Source of the DNA: Epichloe hybrida
Taxonomy: Eukaryota > Ascomycota > Sordariomycetes > Hypocreales > Clavicipitaceae
Direction of reading: 5' to 3'
Length of the DNA stretch: 64,000 nt
NCBI GenBank assembly: GCA_019022495.1
Contig: JAFEKR010000003.1
Coordinates: 4,278,001-4,342,000 of the forward strand
Positions 52,247-62,156 of this stretch are shown piece after piece (the stretch's first letter is position 1; each line of letters opens with the position of its first letter). The notes beneath the pieces are model-generated. The model was not told the origin of the DNA and ran no database searches. It saw nothing but the letters and a program-made list of their open reading frames with translations. The position numbers were made by a program, and so were the translations under genes.

Positions 52247-55172
52247 TTTAATTAGTTTAGTGAAAGTTGTGCTGTTATTGAGTATCAAGATGGGGTCAAT
52301 CTTTTCCGCCCACAAAATTGTTTGAATAGTGGGTCAGTCAATGAACCATTGGCTCAGCTCAACGTTTATCTCAAACAGCTCCCACGGTGGGAACTGCAAA
52401 TGCTGTACAGAGTGTGTTTTCCTGAATTACATCGTCTCTTCTCGATAGTGGGAGAACTCATGATGGTCTCTTGTTTCCCTCTGGATGATCGCAGCAATGT
52501 GATCAAGGTCAGCGATTTGGGTCAGGACCCGAGGCGCTACCCTGCATGGTATGACGTTGTTCAGACGTGGGAGGTTTCCATGGACTTTATTGCTTTTTTA
52601 TGATGAATTTACATCATGTTCTTGGGGGAGGAATAGAAATGATATCCTTGGCGCCAGGCCAATGTGGATAAGCCAAGTCATTGTGGGCTGTTTTGCAGCG
52701 ACCTACACTTGCAATCAGTGGAATTCTTCCCGAGTCAAAATTACAAGCGCTCGACGTGTTAGCCTCGATCAAAGTATACCTAATCAAAACCGTCGCTCGT
52801 CACTGAATGAATTTCTGATAGGTATACTCGCGCATAGGAAGTTGTCGTACCGAGTACGCGTTGCCAAATCGCGTGCACCAAAGAACGAGCGCACTTCGTT
52901 ATCGACATCGCGACTCCCGCCTCCCCCACGCTTCCTCCAGAATACAATACAACCCCTGAATTATTTTACAAATCTACATGACAGGGGTCATTGAGCCAAT
53001 GAGATATCAGGCGGGCGACAGGGGCTAGGATGACAGATACCTCAATTTCCTCACAACTCATATTGGAAATCATGTATCTTTAAGTGGCGCTTAATACCCT
53101 GCATATTTTCCTTGTAACTCTCTAAAATAATACAGGGGTTAAATTGCACGTACAGCTGATCACAGCTGTTAGCGAGGGACGAATAACTGGGGCATGTAGA
53201 TTTGTAAAATAATTCAGGGGGTAGAGTGTAGTGAGTGGAGTTATCGACAATCACAGCTCCACCATATCGATCTTCGACAGGAACCCGTTAATCGAGCATC
53301 AACGTCAGAATGACATCCCATCGCAAATGTTATTTATGATTGAATCAAGACGTGTCAAGAAGCGCCAAATCGTAACTCATTGCACTTCTTGAATTGAGGG
53401 TTACAACAGGTGCCGCTTGAGGTTACCGATCTGGCATTATTAACTGTGCTGATATTTGCAAACAATGCCGTCAACGAAAATCAGATAAGCCACATGCGAG
53501 GGTTACAGTGTGGTGGGACTTTTTCTCGGGCACTTATTAATATTGCCTCGAACACGCCGGCATAGAAGCGATATGGTGTGACTGAAATGCAGTTGCAAAC
53601 GTGGGTCACACAACATGGCCTGTAAGTCACTCCTCGAAATCAGCTTTCTTGGAGTGAATGATCGTGTCTGCATTGAACCAACGGCTCTTGGACAGTTGCC
53701 CTGGTAAAAAGCTCACCCGTTAATTCAGAGTTGAACGTCCGTCTGGTGAAAGGAGCAGAAGGCCTGCAATAGGTCTGGTGGATCTGTGAAGCAAATCGGC
53801 CAACTACATACAATCTGCAATCTGCATACCTAATATGCACGGGCGGCATTCTTGAAGTTGACAGCATCCATGGTCAGGCGTCAATCAACTCTGACGAGAA
53901 GCGTCCAGCTCATTGGCCACGAGTGATTGAATTTGTGCACAGCCAATGGGCTTTGTGTTGCCATTGGTAGTCTTTGGACCGCGATGATGCCGCTTGATGT
54001 CGCTTGATGCCTGAGGCGTTACATGCGACGTGCGGGCCAGGAAATACGCGACTGGTCTGATGAATACGCCAGCAGATTAGGGGCACACGTTGCTCTTGCT
54101 CTTGCTTGCTTCTGCCCATGGGCGAGAAGCTCACACTGTGCGATGGGGGCCCGCTCCCGCAGTGCCACCTGAATTTTCATGGCTTTCGCTGAAGACACTG
54201 TGACGCGGACTGTGCTCGTGTGACCGGAGACCCCGCGAAATACACAGTGCGCAAGTCACCAACCGCACGATACCGAGTGCCTGTTTTTTTTTTCGCACGG
54301 CCCTCCACGGTGGTGCTCCCGCCTGTCACCCTGTTCCTGTCTCGCATCCGGCCTCATTGCCTCCACAGTACGGAGTTCGACTTCCTTCAGCCTTCCGAAT
54401 CTAATTCATGTCCATCGCGACAAATCGTCTCCACGGCTCAGGGCGCGTGAGTGCTGACGGTGACGGTGACGCGATTTCGGACAACGACGGCAACAACTGC
54501 ACAAATACGTGGTCTACGTTGCGCATTTTGATCCGGGAAAAGGCGCTTCGTCGTGCAGCGGATTTCTCTTGATCTCCAGTGCTGAGGCACCCACGCACCA
54601 GAGTGCAGACTGCTGCTGCACAGAGAAAGTGTAGTAGCGTGTGTGTGTGTGTGAGACTCTCCATCCCCAGCCAGCCACAAGACGAGACTCTCTGCCTACC
54701 TACTTACTACTACCTTCACTTCACACCTTCTCTTTCCCCATCATACTTTTTTTTTTTTTTTTTTAACTTCACCTTTGCCCGCACGTGCGCATCGCGCCTC
54801 CCTCCCCGCTCTTCCCCTTTGCTGCGAATTCATCATCTTCTTCTTATCCTCCTGGCGGATTTCCTCCTCCGACTCCCCGTTTTCGACTGCCGCGACCGAT
54901 TATCGAAACCTCTACCGCGCCTGGTGTCGACCGACCGTCTCTCACCCCTCTCACCCACGCCCACGCCCACGCCTGTCGGAGCCTGACGGAAATTTTCCTG
55001 CTTCCCCGTCCAGCGATTCGGTTTTGGCTATCAACAGCTTGGATATCCCTTTCTTCTCCGTGGGGCTTGTGAGGCAGACTGTCCTCTTTAATCAATCCCG
55101 CCTGCCCTGTTTGTCTAGAGTACCGACTTGTCCGCCTGTTCGCGTCGCGGCCGCAAGAGTCCCGCCTTCACA
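52247..55172. other. Gene-poor region and Som1/Flo8 upstream region
   Basis: About 2.9 kb without a supported gene. 52247-54180 is AT-rich with an inverted-repeat element (separate entry) and small direct and inverted repeats such as GGTATACT/AGTATACC near 52773 and 52820. From about 54200 the sequence becomes pyrimidine-rich on the plus strand, with (GT)n near 54640 and T18 near 54747. This is typical of a long fungal promoter and 5' leader for the gene at 55173. Confidence 0.5.
52953..53220. mobile_element. Inverted-repeat element, about 268 bp (probable MITE relic)
   Basis: Ends are CCCCTGAATTATTTTACAAA (left, from 52953) and its near-perfect reverse complement (right, ending 53220), about 28 bp each. 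A third degenerate AAAATAATACAGGGG copy lies inside at about 53124. The core has no ORF. It fits a short non-autonomous DNA transposon or its remnant. Confidence 0.75.
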
Positions 55173-57946
55173 ATGGCCATGAACCCAAACATGGGCATGG
55201 CCAATATGAATGCCATGGGTGGTCCTGTCGGCGGCGCGCCCATGCCCATGATGAACAACGGTGCCGTCAATCCGCAAATGGCCGCAGCCGCTGCAGCCGC
55301 GAGACAGCAGCAGTTGGAAGGCCAGCGCGGTGTTCTGAATACTTACATCTACGAGTATTTCATTCGATATGGCATGTACGACTGTGCCCGATCGCTGTTA
55401 TTGAGTGACCAGCAAGTCAACGTTCACAAAGATGGCACAAAGGGTGGCAATGCCGCCAACGGCGACGATCCAATGGATACCGATTCCAAGGATGATCTGG
55501 ACGCCAAATTACCCGACGACCTTCCACCTCCCAAATTACCCATGCCTGCGTCAGACACTTCTTTCCTATACGAATGGTTTTGTCTGTTCTGGGACATTTA
55601 CAATGCCCCGCGCATCAAGACTGGCAACGGCACTGTGAACCAATACGTCGCTCATACCCAGGTAAGGGTCCTTGATGTCATGAATCTCCCTTTCATGTTT
55701 TTTCCTTTTATTGAACAACTAATCGTAACTCATCTCTAGCAACAATCTCGTTTGAAACAGAACCACCAGCAGGAGCTTCTTCGACAAATGCGCCCAGATT
55801 TGGCAGCGCAGCAGCAGTATCAGGCCCAGATGATGAGAATGCAGAATGGAACTATGAATATGAACATGAAGCAGGGCAACCTCGCACGAGCTGCCATGGC
55901 CAACAACCAGAACAAGTGAGTCTAATAAACCCAGACACAGTATATCATCTGAAGTAGCGTCGAGGCTAATCGGGTTTCTCTTCTTCTAGTCCACAGATGA
56001 TTATTCAACAAGCCAAACAAAATCAGATGCAGCGTGATCCATCTGGTATGGATCAGAACCGCGATCGCCCCTCATCACCCGCGTCCGGAGACAACGCGCC
56101 GTCACCATCAAAGCGACCTCGCATCGACGGAGCCCCCTTCAACCCCAACCAGCCTGGCGGCATGGTTGCCAATGGACGACCTGGTCAAGGCATGCCTGGG
56201 CAGCAGATGCAGCTCAACCCAGCTGTGGCCGCTGCCCACCAGATGCTCACCGCCAACGGCATTGATCCAAACAGATTAACCTCGCAACAGCTTCATCACT
56301 TCATGAATGCCCCGCCCGCCACCCAGCAAAAGTCCATCGCAGCATACTCCCAGAATCTGCAACAACACCATGGCTCGCAGATGGGGAACAAGCAGGTACC
56401 CAATGCAGGCGGCCCTCAAAGTCAGGGTTCCCCCATGATGGCACAAGGTCCTGACGGCACAGCCTTGACGGCCTTTTATAATCCCGACGGGCAGATGGCA
56501 GCCCCCGGAGGCATTCGACCCGGCCCCGGTGGCGCTCAGGCGGCCCCTGGCAGCAACCACGCTCTGCAGGACTATCAAATGCAGCTGATGCTGCTCGAGC
56601 AGCAGAACAAGAAGAGACTGATGATGGCCCGGCAGGAGCAAGATACCATCACTGGTATGCCTCGAGAAGGAGGCGGCGGCCCGGGAGCACCTGGACAGCC
56701 TGGACCCAATGGCCAGTTTCCCGAAGCTTCCCCTCAGGCAATGCGGTCGGGAGCTTCACCAAATCCTTCGGAGCAGATGAAGCGCGGAACCCCTCAGATG
56801 AACAATTCTGGCATTCCTTCGCCAGTGCCCGAGGGCGGACATTCTCGCGACTCGCCCAACCCGGCCATGAACTTCATGGGCAACCAGGTCGATCCCAGCA
56901 TGGCTCCTCACTTCTTCAAACCAGGAGTTGACGGCAACATGGCCGCCGCCCAGGCGCAGATGAACGGCATGCGGCCACCGAGCTCTCACCCTGGGCAACC
57001 TTTCAATGGTCAGATGAACCCTCAGCAGATGATGGCTGCCCGCCAGATGCAACAGAGTCAGGGACATCCTGGACAACAACCGGGAGGCCAGGGAGCTCCG
57101 GGGCAGTGGCAGCAAGGACCCAATGGTCAAGGGCCCCAGGGCATGCAGCAGAACCAGCAGGTTCAAGGAACGCCTCAAAGGTCGATGCCACCACCATCAG
57201 CACCCGTTGCTGCTGCCAACAATGCCAATAGTCGAACCACTGCCTCTCCACAGGCAGCGGCAGCTGCCCCCCCTACGCCGAGTCAGTCCACGAAAGCCGC
57301 ACCCAAGAAGAAGGAATCCAAGGCTGCCAAGGAAAAGGTAAGAGTTATTTTCTTCTGCAAACTGTACCATGTATTCTTCCTTTTTCCTTTTTCGCGCCAT
57401 GCTAATAAGTCTTTTACAGCGCGCGGCAGCAGCCAAGAAGGCTAGTCAGAATGCCAATAACAATGCTGCGGCCACGCCAGCAGGGGAAAACGCCGGCGAG
57501 GCTGAGGCAACGCCAGCGACACCAGCGACACCGGTCAACGCTGCCTTCAACAAGAATGCGCAGAACGGAGGTGCTGGCGGCAACGGTCAGTCGAACGCGG
57601 GCAACGCCGCTCCAGCCACGACAGCTGCCGTATCGGCCCCTCAAGCAGCTTCGGTGCCACCTCAGGCTCATGATCCAAACCAGAACGGTCTGATGGATAA
57701 TAATTTTGGCATGGTGAGCTTTCTTCCTCTGGACGTTGCCCTTTTGGCTCCGAACACTCTTGTGTTAACCCGAATGGATAGATGGAGTTCTCTGGCATAG
57801 AACTTGCCAACCCTCTACAGTCAGGCGACGTGTTGAACGACTTCGACTTTGACTCATTTCTTCATGACGGTGACGGCACCAACGAGCCTTTTGACTTCAA
57901 CGGCACATTCGCTGGCATGGAAGGAGGTGGGATTGGCGCTGACTAG
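55173..57946 (+). CDS. LisH-domain transcriptional regulator, Som1/Flo8 homologue
   Basis: Five exons: 55173-55661, 55740-55915, 55990-57337, 57420-57713 and 57782-57946, giving 823 aa. After a Met/Asn-rich start, a LisH motif spans about 54-76 (LNTYIYEYFIRYGMYDCARSLL), followed by SDTSFLYEWFCLFWDIYNA. The long middle is Gln/Asn/Pro/Gly-rich and disordered, with a basic KRPRIDGAPF patch that may be nuclear targeting. The end is acidic and aromatic (DVLNDFDFDSFLHDGDG), like an activation domain. This matches Flo8/Som1-type regulators acting downstream of cAMP-PKA in filamentous growth, adhesion and, in plant pathogens, infection development. Four introns all keep frame with GT..AG; the last (GTGAGC..GGATAG) has the weakest signals. 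Unusually long leader upstream. Confidence 0.88.
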
Positions 57947-58720
57947 GAAATGGATGCAAAGACGTAGAGACGAAAGGCGAAGAAGCCAATGATGCTTTTG
58001 TTTTACTCAATGTTTTCTCTTATTCTCCCTGTTTGTCACTGCGGCTCAACTCTAATCTGGCATCGTTCGACATGGCGTTCAAGTAGGCTCCCCTTTTTAA
58101 CAACCCCCCCCCTCTTTTCTTTTTTTTTTGTGTGTGTGCTTTCGCTCTTTGTCATTTCTATCATCGGATTTTTTTCCTATATTGTTGCGGCGATCAGGCT
58201 CTCTGGTGAGAGATGTGGTAGCTAAGATGGAAAGAGAGCCATGTTCTCAATGTTAAAAGTGTTTCCCCCCTTTCTGTTCTGTAGTCATCTTGGGACAGGC
58301 CTTGATTGGCTCTAAAAAGTTACCGACGTGCTACTTGGACAACGGCTTGTGGATTCGGACAGGATGGAAGGGGGTCGGGGAGTGCAGATCCCGTCCATGT
58401 CATTTTCGCTTGGTTCATGTCGACAGCGGTCTTCGAATACATCATACCACCCTTGTACTGTGATCAACTACGACGTGTGGTGCAAGTGTAGAAGCATCGT
58501 ATCTTGAAGGAACTGCTCCGGGTGCCACATCTACTCTAGGCCCCAGCCTCGTTAGGTATGAACAATGGTCGGTCTGGATTCTCACACGTCGGAAAAAGAG
58601 GCAACCTTTGTTGGACTGCTGCAAAGATGTATAAAAAGATGAGGCTGCCCACAATATAATTTTGCATCATAACGCCAATACACCACTCAAACAAAGGACG
58701 TTGTGAAAAACCCCCTCAAA
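57947..58720. other. Convergent 3' region, Som1/Flo8 / BET3
   Basis: About 770 bp. C- and T-rich runs near 58105 and 58125 are likely 3' UTR of the regulator gene. No gene seen. Confidence 0.4.
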
Positions 58721-59563
58721 CTAGTCATCTTCTGGAGGCAGCTCATCCTCGATGTACCGTATCAGTGTGACCCTCATTTCTGTGGTGTCGTTGCCCCTCA
58801 ACACGTCACTTATAAAATGCGCCTCAACCTGCATCTGCACCATTTCCAATGCCCCCCGGAGCACACCGCAGAGGATATTTGAGTACCACAGCTCGTTTTG
58901 GGCGCGTCCATCGTCAGGAAGCTCGACAAAATCGGCGAACGGGTTGTCGTCGAAAACGAGGGAGAATTGATTACTGTCAGAGGTCCAGTTTGTGATTTGT
59001 GGGGTGATGTTGAGAAAGATTTTGAAGCCAATCTTTGGAAATACATGTTAGAAGGGCGATGCTTCCCAAGGTAGGGGACAGTGGGTAGATGGATAGAAGG
59101 ATGGGCAAAGCGGAGGATCTAGAATTCCTGACCCATCATGTAGGGGGGGGGGGGGCAATGCCATACTCTTGAAATCATGTCGGCCGTCTCCCTAAAGTTC
59201 GCACATCGCTTCATGGTATTCGATTTGGCGAGATAATCTTCGATGAGGCGCAGACCAATGTTGTAACCCATCTTGTCGAGCTGCTTGTTGACTTCGGGGT
59301 AGTCATTGTCGAAGTCTTTGCAGAGCTGCGCGACGACGGTGCCATATGTGAGGGTGACGAGCTCGGCGTTGACTTTGTCGATGCGGGTTCTTTTTTTGGG
59401 GGGAGAGATTGTTAGGCTTCAATGGGCTGCTGCGGATCTGTCTGCCATCGTCCGGGGAACACTCACTTCCATATTCTGGGGCAGGTCAGCACATGAGATT
59501 AGGATGTTGAGGAGAGTGACAGACGTACTCTTCGCCTACACGCGAGGCTTTGCTCGCTGCCAT
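58721..59563 (-). CDS. BET3: TRAPP complex core subunit Bet3 (TRAPPC3)
   Basis: Four exons: 59563-59529, 59475-59467, 59389-59167 and 59032-58721, giving 192 aa, the usual Bet3 length. The joined protein reads MAASKASRVGE-E-IW-K-TRIDKVNAELVTLTYG at its start. Then come QLCKDFDNDYPEVNKQLDKM and IGFKIFLNITPQITNW, and DDNPFADFVELP with LWYSNILCGVLRGALEMVQM. Bet3 is the palmitate-binding core of the TRAPP tethering complexes that activate Ypt1/Rab1 on ER-to-Golgi vesicles. Exon 2 is just nine bases (AATATGGAA), bounded by CCCAG and GTGAGT. It supplies the conserved IW residues and frame. All other junctions are GT..AG. Divergent from the U5 snRNP gene, 318 bp away. Confidence 0.95.
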
Positions 59564-59881
59564 GTCGGTTGGTGGCGCGTCCGTTGCTGAGCCGCGGGAT
59601 GTTACTGATGAGAGGAAAAACGACGGTTTAAACAGCTAGGGTAGACACCTCTGGCTGTCCGTAATATCCCGGCGAGCTCGCAGTTTGGTGTTGTCCGAAG
59701 TGGGGAGCTTCCAGGGAACAACCACCGGCCCGACGGCCAATTGCTGGCGTGGCGGGCAAAAAGTTCGCGAGGCAGGCTGCAGACAAACCACCGGTACGCA
59801 CATACAAACAGCTTAACTCGAGCGCATCCAGATATTCGATTATACTTGAGATACGGATCTCATTTCAACAAACCAGCCAAA
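59564..59881. promoter_or_regulatory. Bidirectional promoter, BET3 / U5-40K gene
   Basis: 318 bp between divergent ATGs; both promoters must be here. No TATA box close to either start; no named site recognised. Confidence 0.55.
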
Positions 59882-61138
59882 ATGTCGGCCGAAAAACGTC
59901 CCGCAGAGGACGATCCCAACTCGTCCCAGATGCTCGTCAAGAGACAGAATGTTGGCAATTCCGAGGGAGCTCTTGCGCGTCTGAATGCGTCCAGTAACGC
60001 CCTGGTGCAGACGGTTCGTAACACATGCTGAAAATAATCTGTCGATTGGCAACTAATGCGGCGAGTAGAGCACCAGAACGAGTGGACTGCAAGCTCCAGT
60101 GATGGAATTGTCGGGACATACGGGAGAGATCTTCACAGCCAAGTTTGACCCGACCGGGAACTTGATCGCATCGGGCTCAATGGACAGAAGTATCAGTACG
60201 CGAAATCCTCAACCTCGCCTCCCCCCCCTCCCCCTGGTCTACGCCACAAACTGACTCCCGCCACAGTGCTTTGGAGAACATACGGCGATTGCGAAAATTA
60301 CGGCATTTTAAACGGCCACAAGGGCGCTATTCTGGATCTCCAATGGTCGCGTGACTCGGAAATCCTCTACACCGCGTCGGCAGATATGCACCTTGCCAGC
60401 TGGGATCTCACATCGGGCACGAGAATACGAAGATACGTGGGGCACGAAGAAGTCATCAACTCGGTAGACATGACGCGGCGCGGCGAGGATCTTCTCATCA
60501 GCGGCAGCGACGACTCAACCATTGGGATTTGGGACCCTCGCAGTAAAAACGCCGTCGATTACATCCAGACCGATTTCCCTGTCACGGCAGTCGCCATGTC
60601 TCAGGCTGGAAACGAGATGTTTTCTGGTGGCATCGACAACGACATTCGTGTGTGGGACCTGCGCAAGAAGTCGATTGTGTACTCCATGCTCGGCCACTCC
60701 GATACCGTAATGTCGCTGAAAACATCGCCTGATTCGCAATCCCTGGTCTCGTACGGTATGGATTCGACGGTGCGGACGTGGGACATCCGACCCTTTGCCC
60801 CCACGGAACGACACATTCGCACATTCGACGGCGCAACCGCGGGCGTGGAAAAGAACCTGATGGGCGTGAGCTGGGATGGCCAAGGCAAGAGGATTGCCGC
60901 AGCCTCGGGTGACGGTACGGTGCTTGTGTGGTCGAGTGAGAATGGCAAAATGCTGTATAAATTGCCAGGTCACAGGGGCACGGTCAACTCTGCCGAGTTT
61001 GCTCCAGGAAAAGAACCAATCTGTGAGTTTTACTTGACTGCTTGGTGGGCATGTTGGGTGGTGATGCCTGCTAATTTGGTATCGGTAGTGCTGTCTGCTT
61101 CATCAGATCGAACCATGCTGCTTGGCGAATTGAAATGA
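59882..61138 (+). CDS. U5 snRNP 40 kDa WD40-repeat protein (SNRNP40/Cwf17-like)
   Basis: Four exons: 59882-60013, 60069-60195, 60267-61022 and 61089-61138, giving 354 aa. A basic N-terminus (EKRPAEDD..MLVKRQNV) precedes a seven-bladed WD40 propeller. Blades start with LSGHTGEIFTAKFDPTGNLIASGS and LNGHKGAILDLQWSRDSEILYTAS in pieces, and the last blade ends SASSDRTMLLGELK. Sequence and length match the Prp8-binding 40K protein of the U5 snRNP, a nuclear spliceosome component. Junctions VQT-STRTSG, RSI-M-LWRTYG and EPI-L-LSASS all restore the propeller. The first donor is GTTCGT; the others are GTACGC and GTGAGT. Confidence 0.93.
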
Positions 61139-61853
61139 TGCGACCAACAGATGGCGGAAAAGTCACTGCAAAGATGCGCAGTTTGGGCAGGACATTGGTC
61201 CTTGCTCAAGTCGATGTACTTGGGAAACACAATCCGGAGTCATTAGTTGTCCAAGGTCTCATGGCTTGGACTCCAGGTGCTGGCACCATCAATGACAAGA
61301 GTTTTCCACGGAGATGAGAGCATCTGTCCTACAAGTGCAGAGCCGAATGGTGTTCCATGGAGGATGTGGCGCTCATGTCACGTTGGAATGTACGCAGAAG
61401 CAGCAATGTGTGCATCACGAGAAGCGAGTTGACTTTATGCTCGTTGACTTGTTTCATCATGGACCGGACAAAAGATCAAGCGCAAAAGTGTGTGTCCCTG
61501 TAATCTACGTGTATGCTGATCCTGATCACAGACGAAGTCTTCCACAAGATGCCAAGCCGTGTGCCAACGTTGCGGCCCAATGCCAGGTCCCACCGGTAAC
61601 TCATGATCATGGCGATCCCACAGAAGCCCATCAACGCCACGACATCATTCGCAATCACAAAACGACTTGACTTGCGCCAATTCACACCCCCCATCGATCT
61701 ACTTTAACCTCACCTCACCCCCTTGGCCTCCAACGAATCCCTCCCCCCCGCGAGGGGAAACTCACTCGTTCTGGTTTAGAGCCATCCCGCATCTCTTTTT
61801 TCCCCGAGGCCCCCTACCCTTCGTATCAGCCCACTTCGAAAGAGATTAGAGAA
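61139..61853. other. Intergenic, no gene seen
   Basis: About 715 bp of 3' flank and unassigned sequence. Short open frames show no recognisable feature. Confidence 0.4.
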
Positions 61854-62156
61854 ATGTGCTACTACAAACAGATTCGCAAGTACTGTCCCTGCCGCCTGCA
61901 GTCCCGCTGCGCAGCCTGGTCCTCCCACCAGCACGAATTCCTCCCCAGTGTCCGCCACGCGCTGCATCTGTGCCTGCAGCCATGGAGCACCGACCAGCCC
62001 TGCGATTTCTGGAAAGCTAGACTCGGCGGCGTCGACGGGGTGGTGTGCGCGTCGAGGTACTGTCCATTTTCACTACCCCCGGGGCGGTACAATGAGGTTG
62101 TCGACTTGGTGTTGCCAAAGGTGTGCGGTATATGTAGGGAGAGGTGCGCTGCTTGA
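61854..62156 (+). CDS. Small cysteine-rich protein, MCYY-type fungal family (tentative)
   Basis: Single ORF of 100 aa beginning MCYYKQIRKYCPCRLQSRC and ending KVCGICRERCAA. Filamentous fungi carry many small intracellular proteins that begin MCYY and end in a CxxC-type knuckle. This ORF shares both ends, with eleven cysteines and several histidines, suggesting metal binding. There is no signal peptide. Function of the family is unknown to me. The middle is less typical, so it may be a diverged or truncated member, or a chance ORF. Confidence 0.45.
   Translation: MCYYKQIRKYCPCRLQSRCAAWSSHQHEFLPSVRHALHLCLQPWSTDQPCDFWKARLGGVDGVVCASRYCPFSLPPGRYNEVVDLVLPKVCGICRERCAA

Noticed and set aside
52247..54200. 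RIP-mutated transposon
   Set aside because: The region is AT-rich and repeat-bearing, but I could not compute dinucleotide indices and saw no decayed transposase to support RIP.
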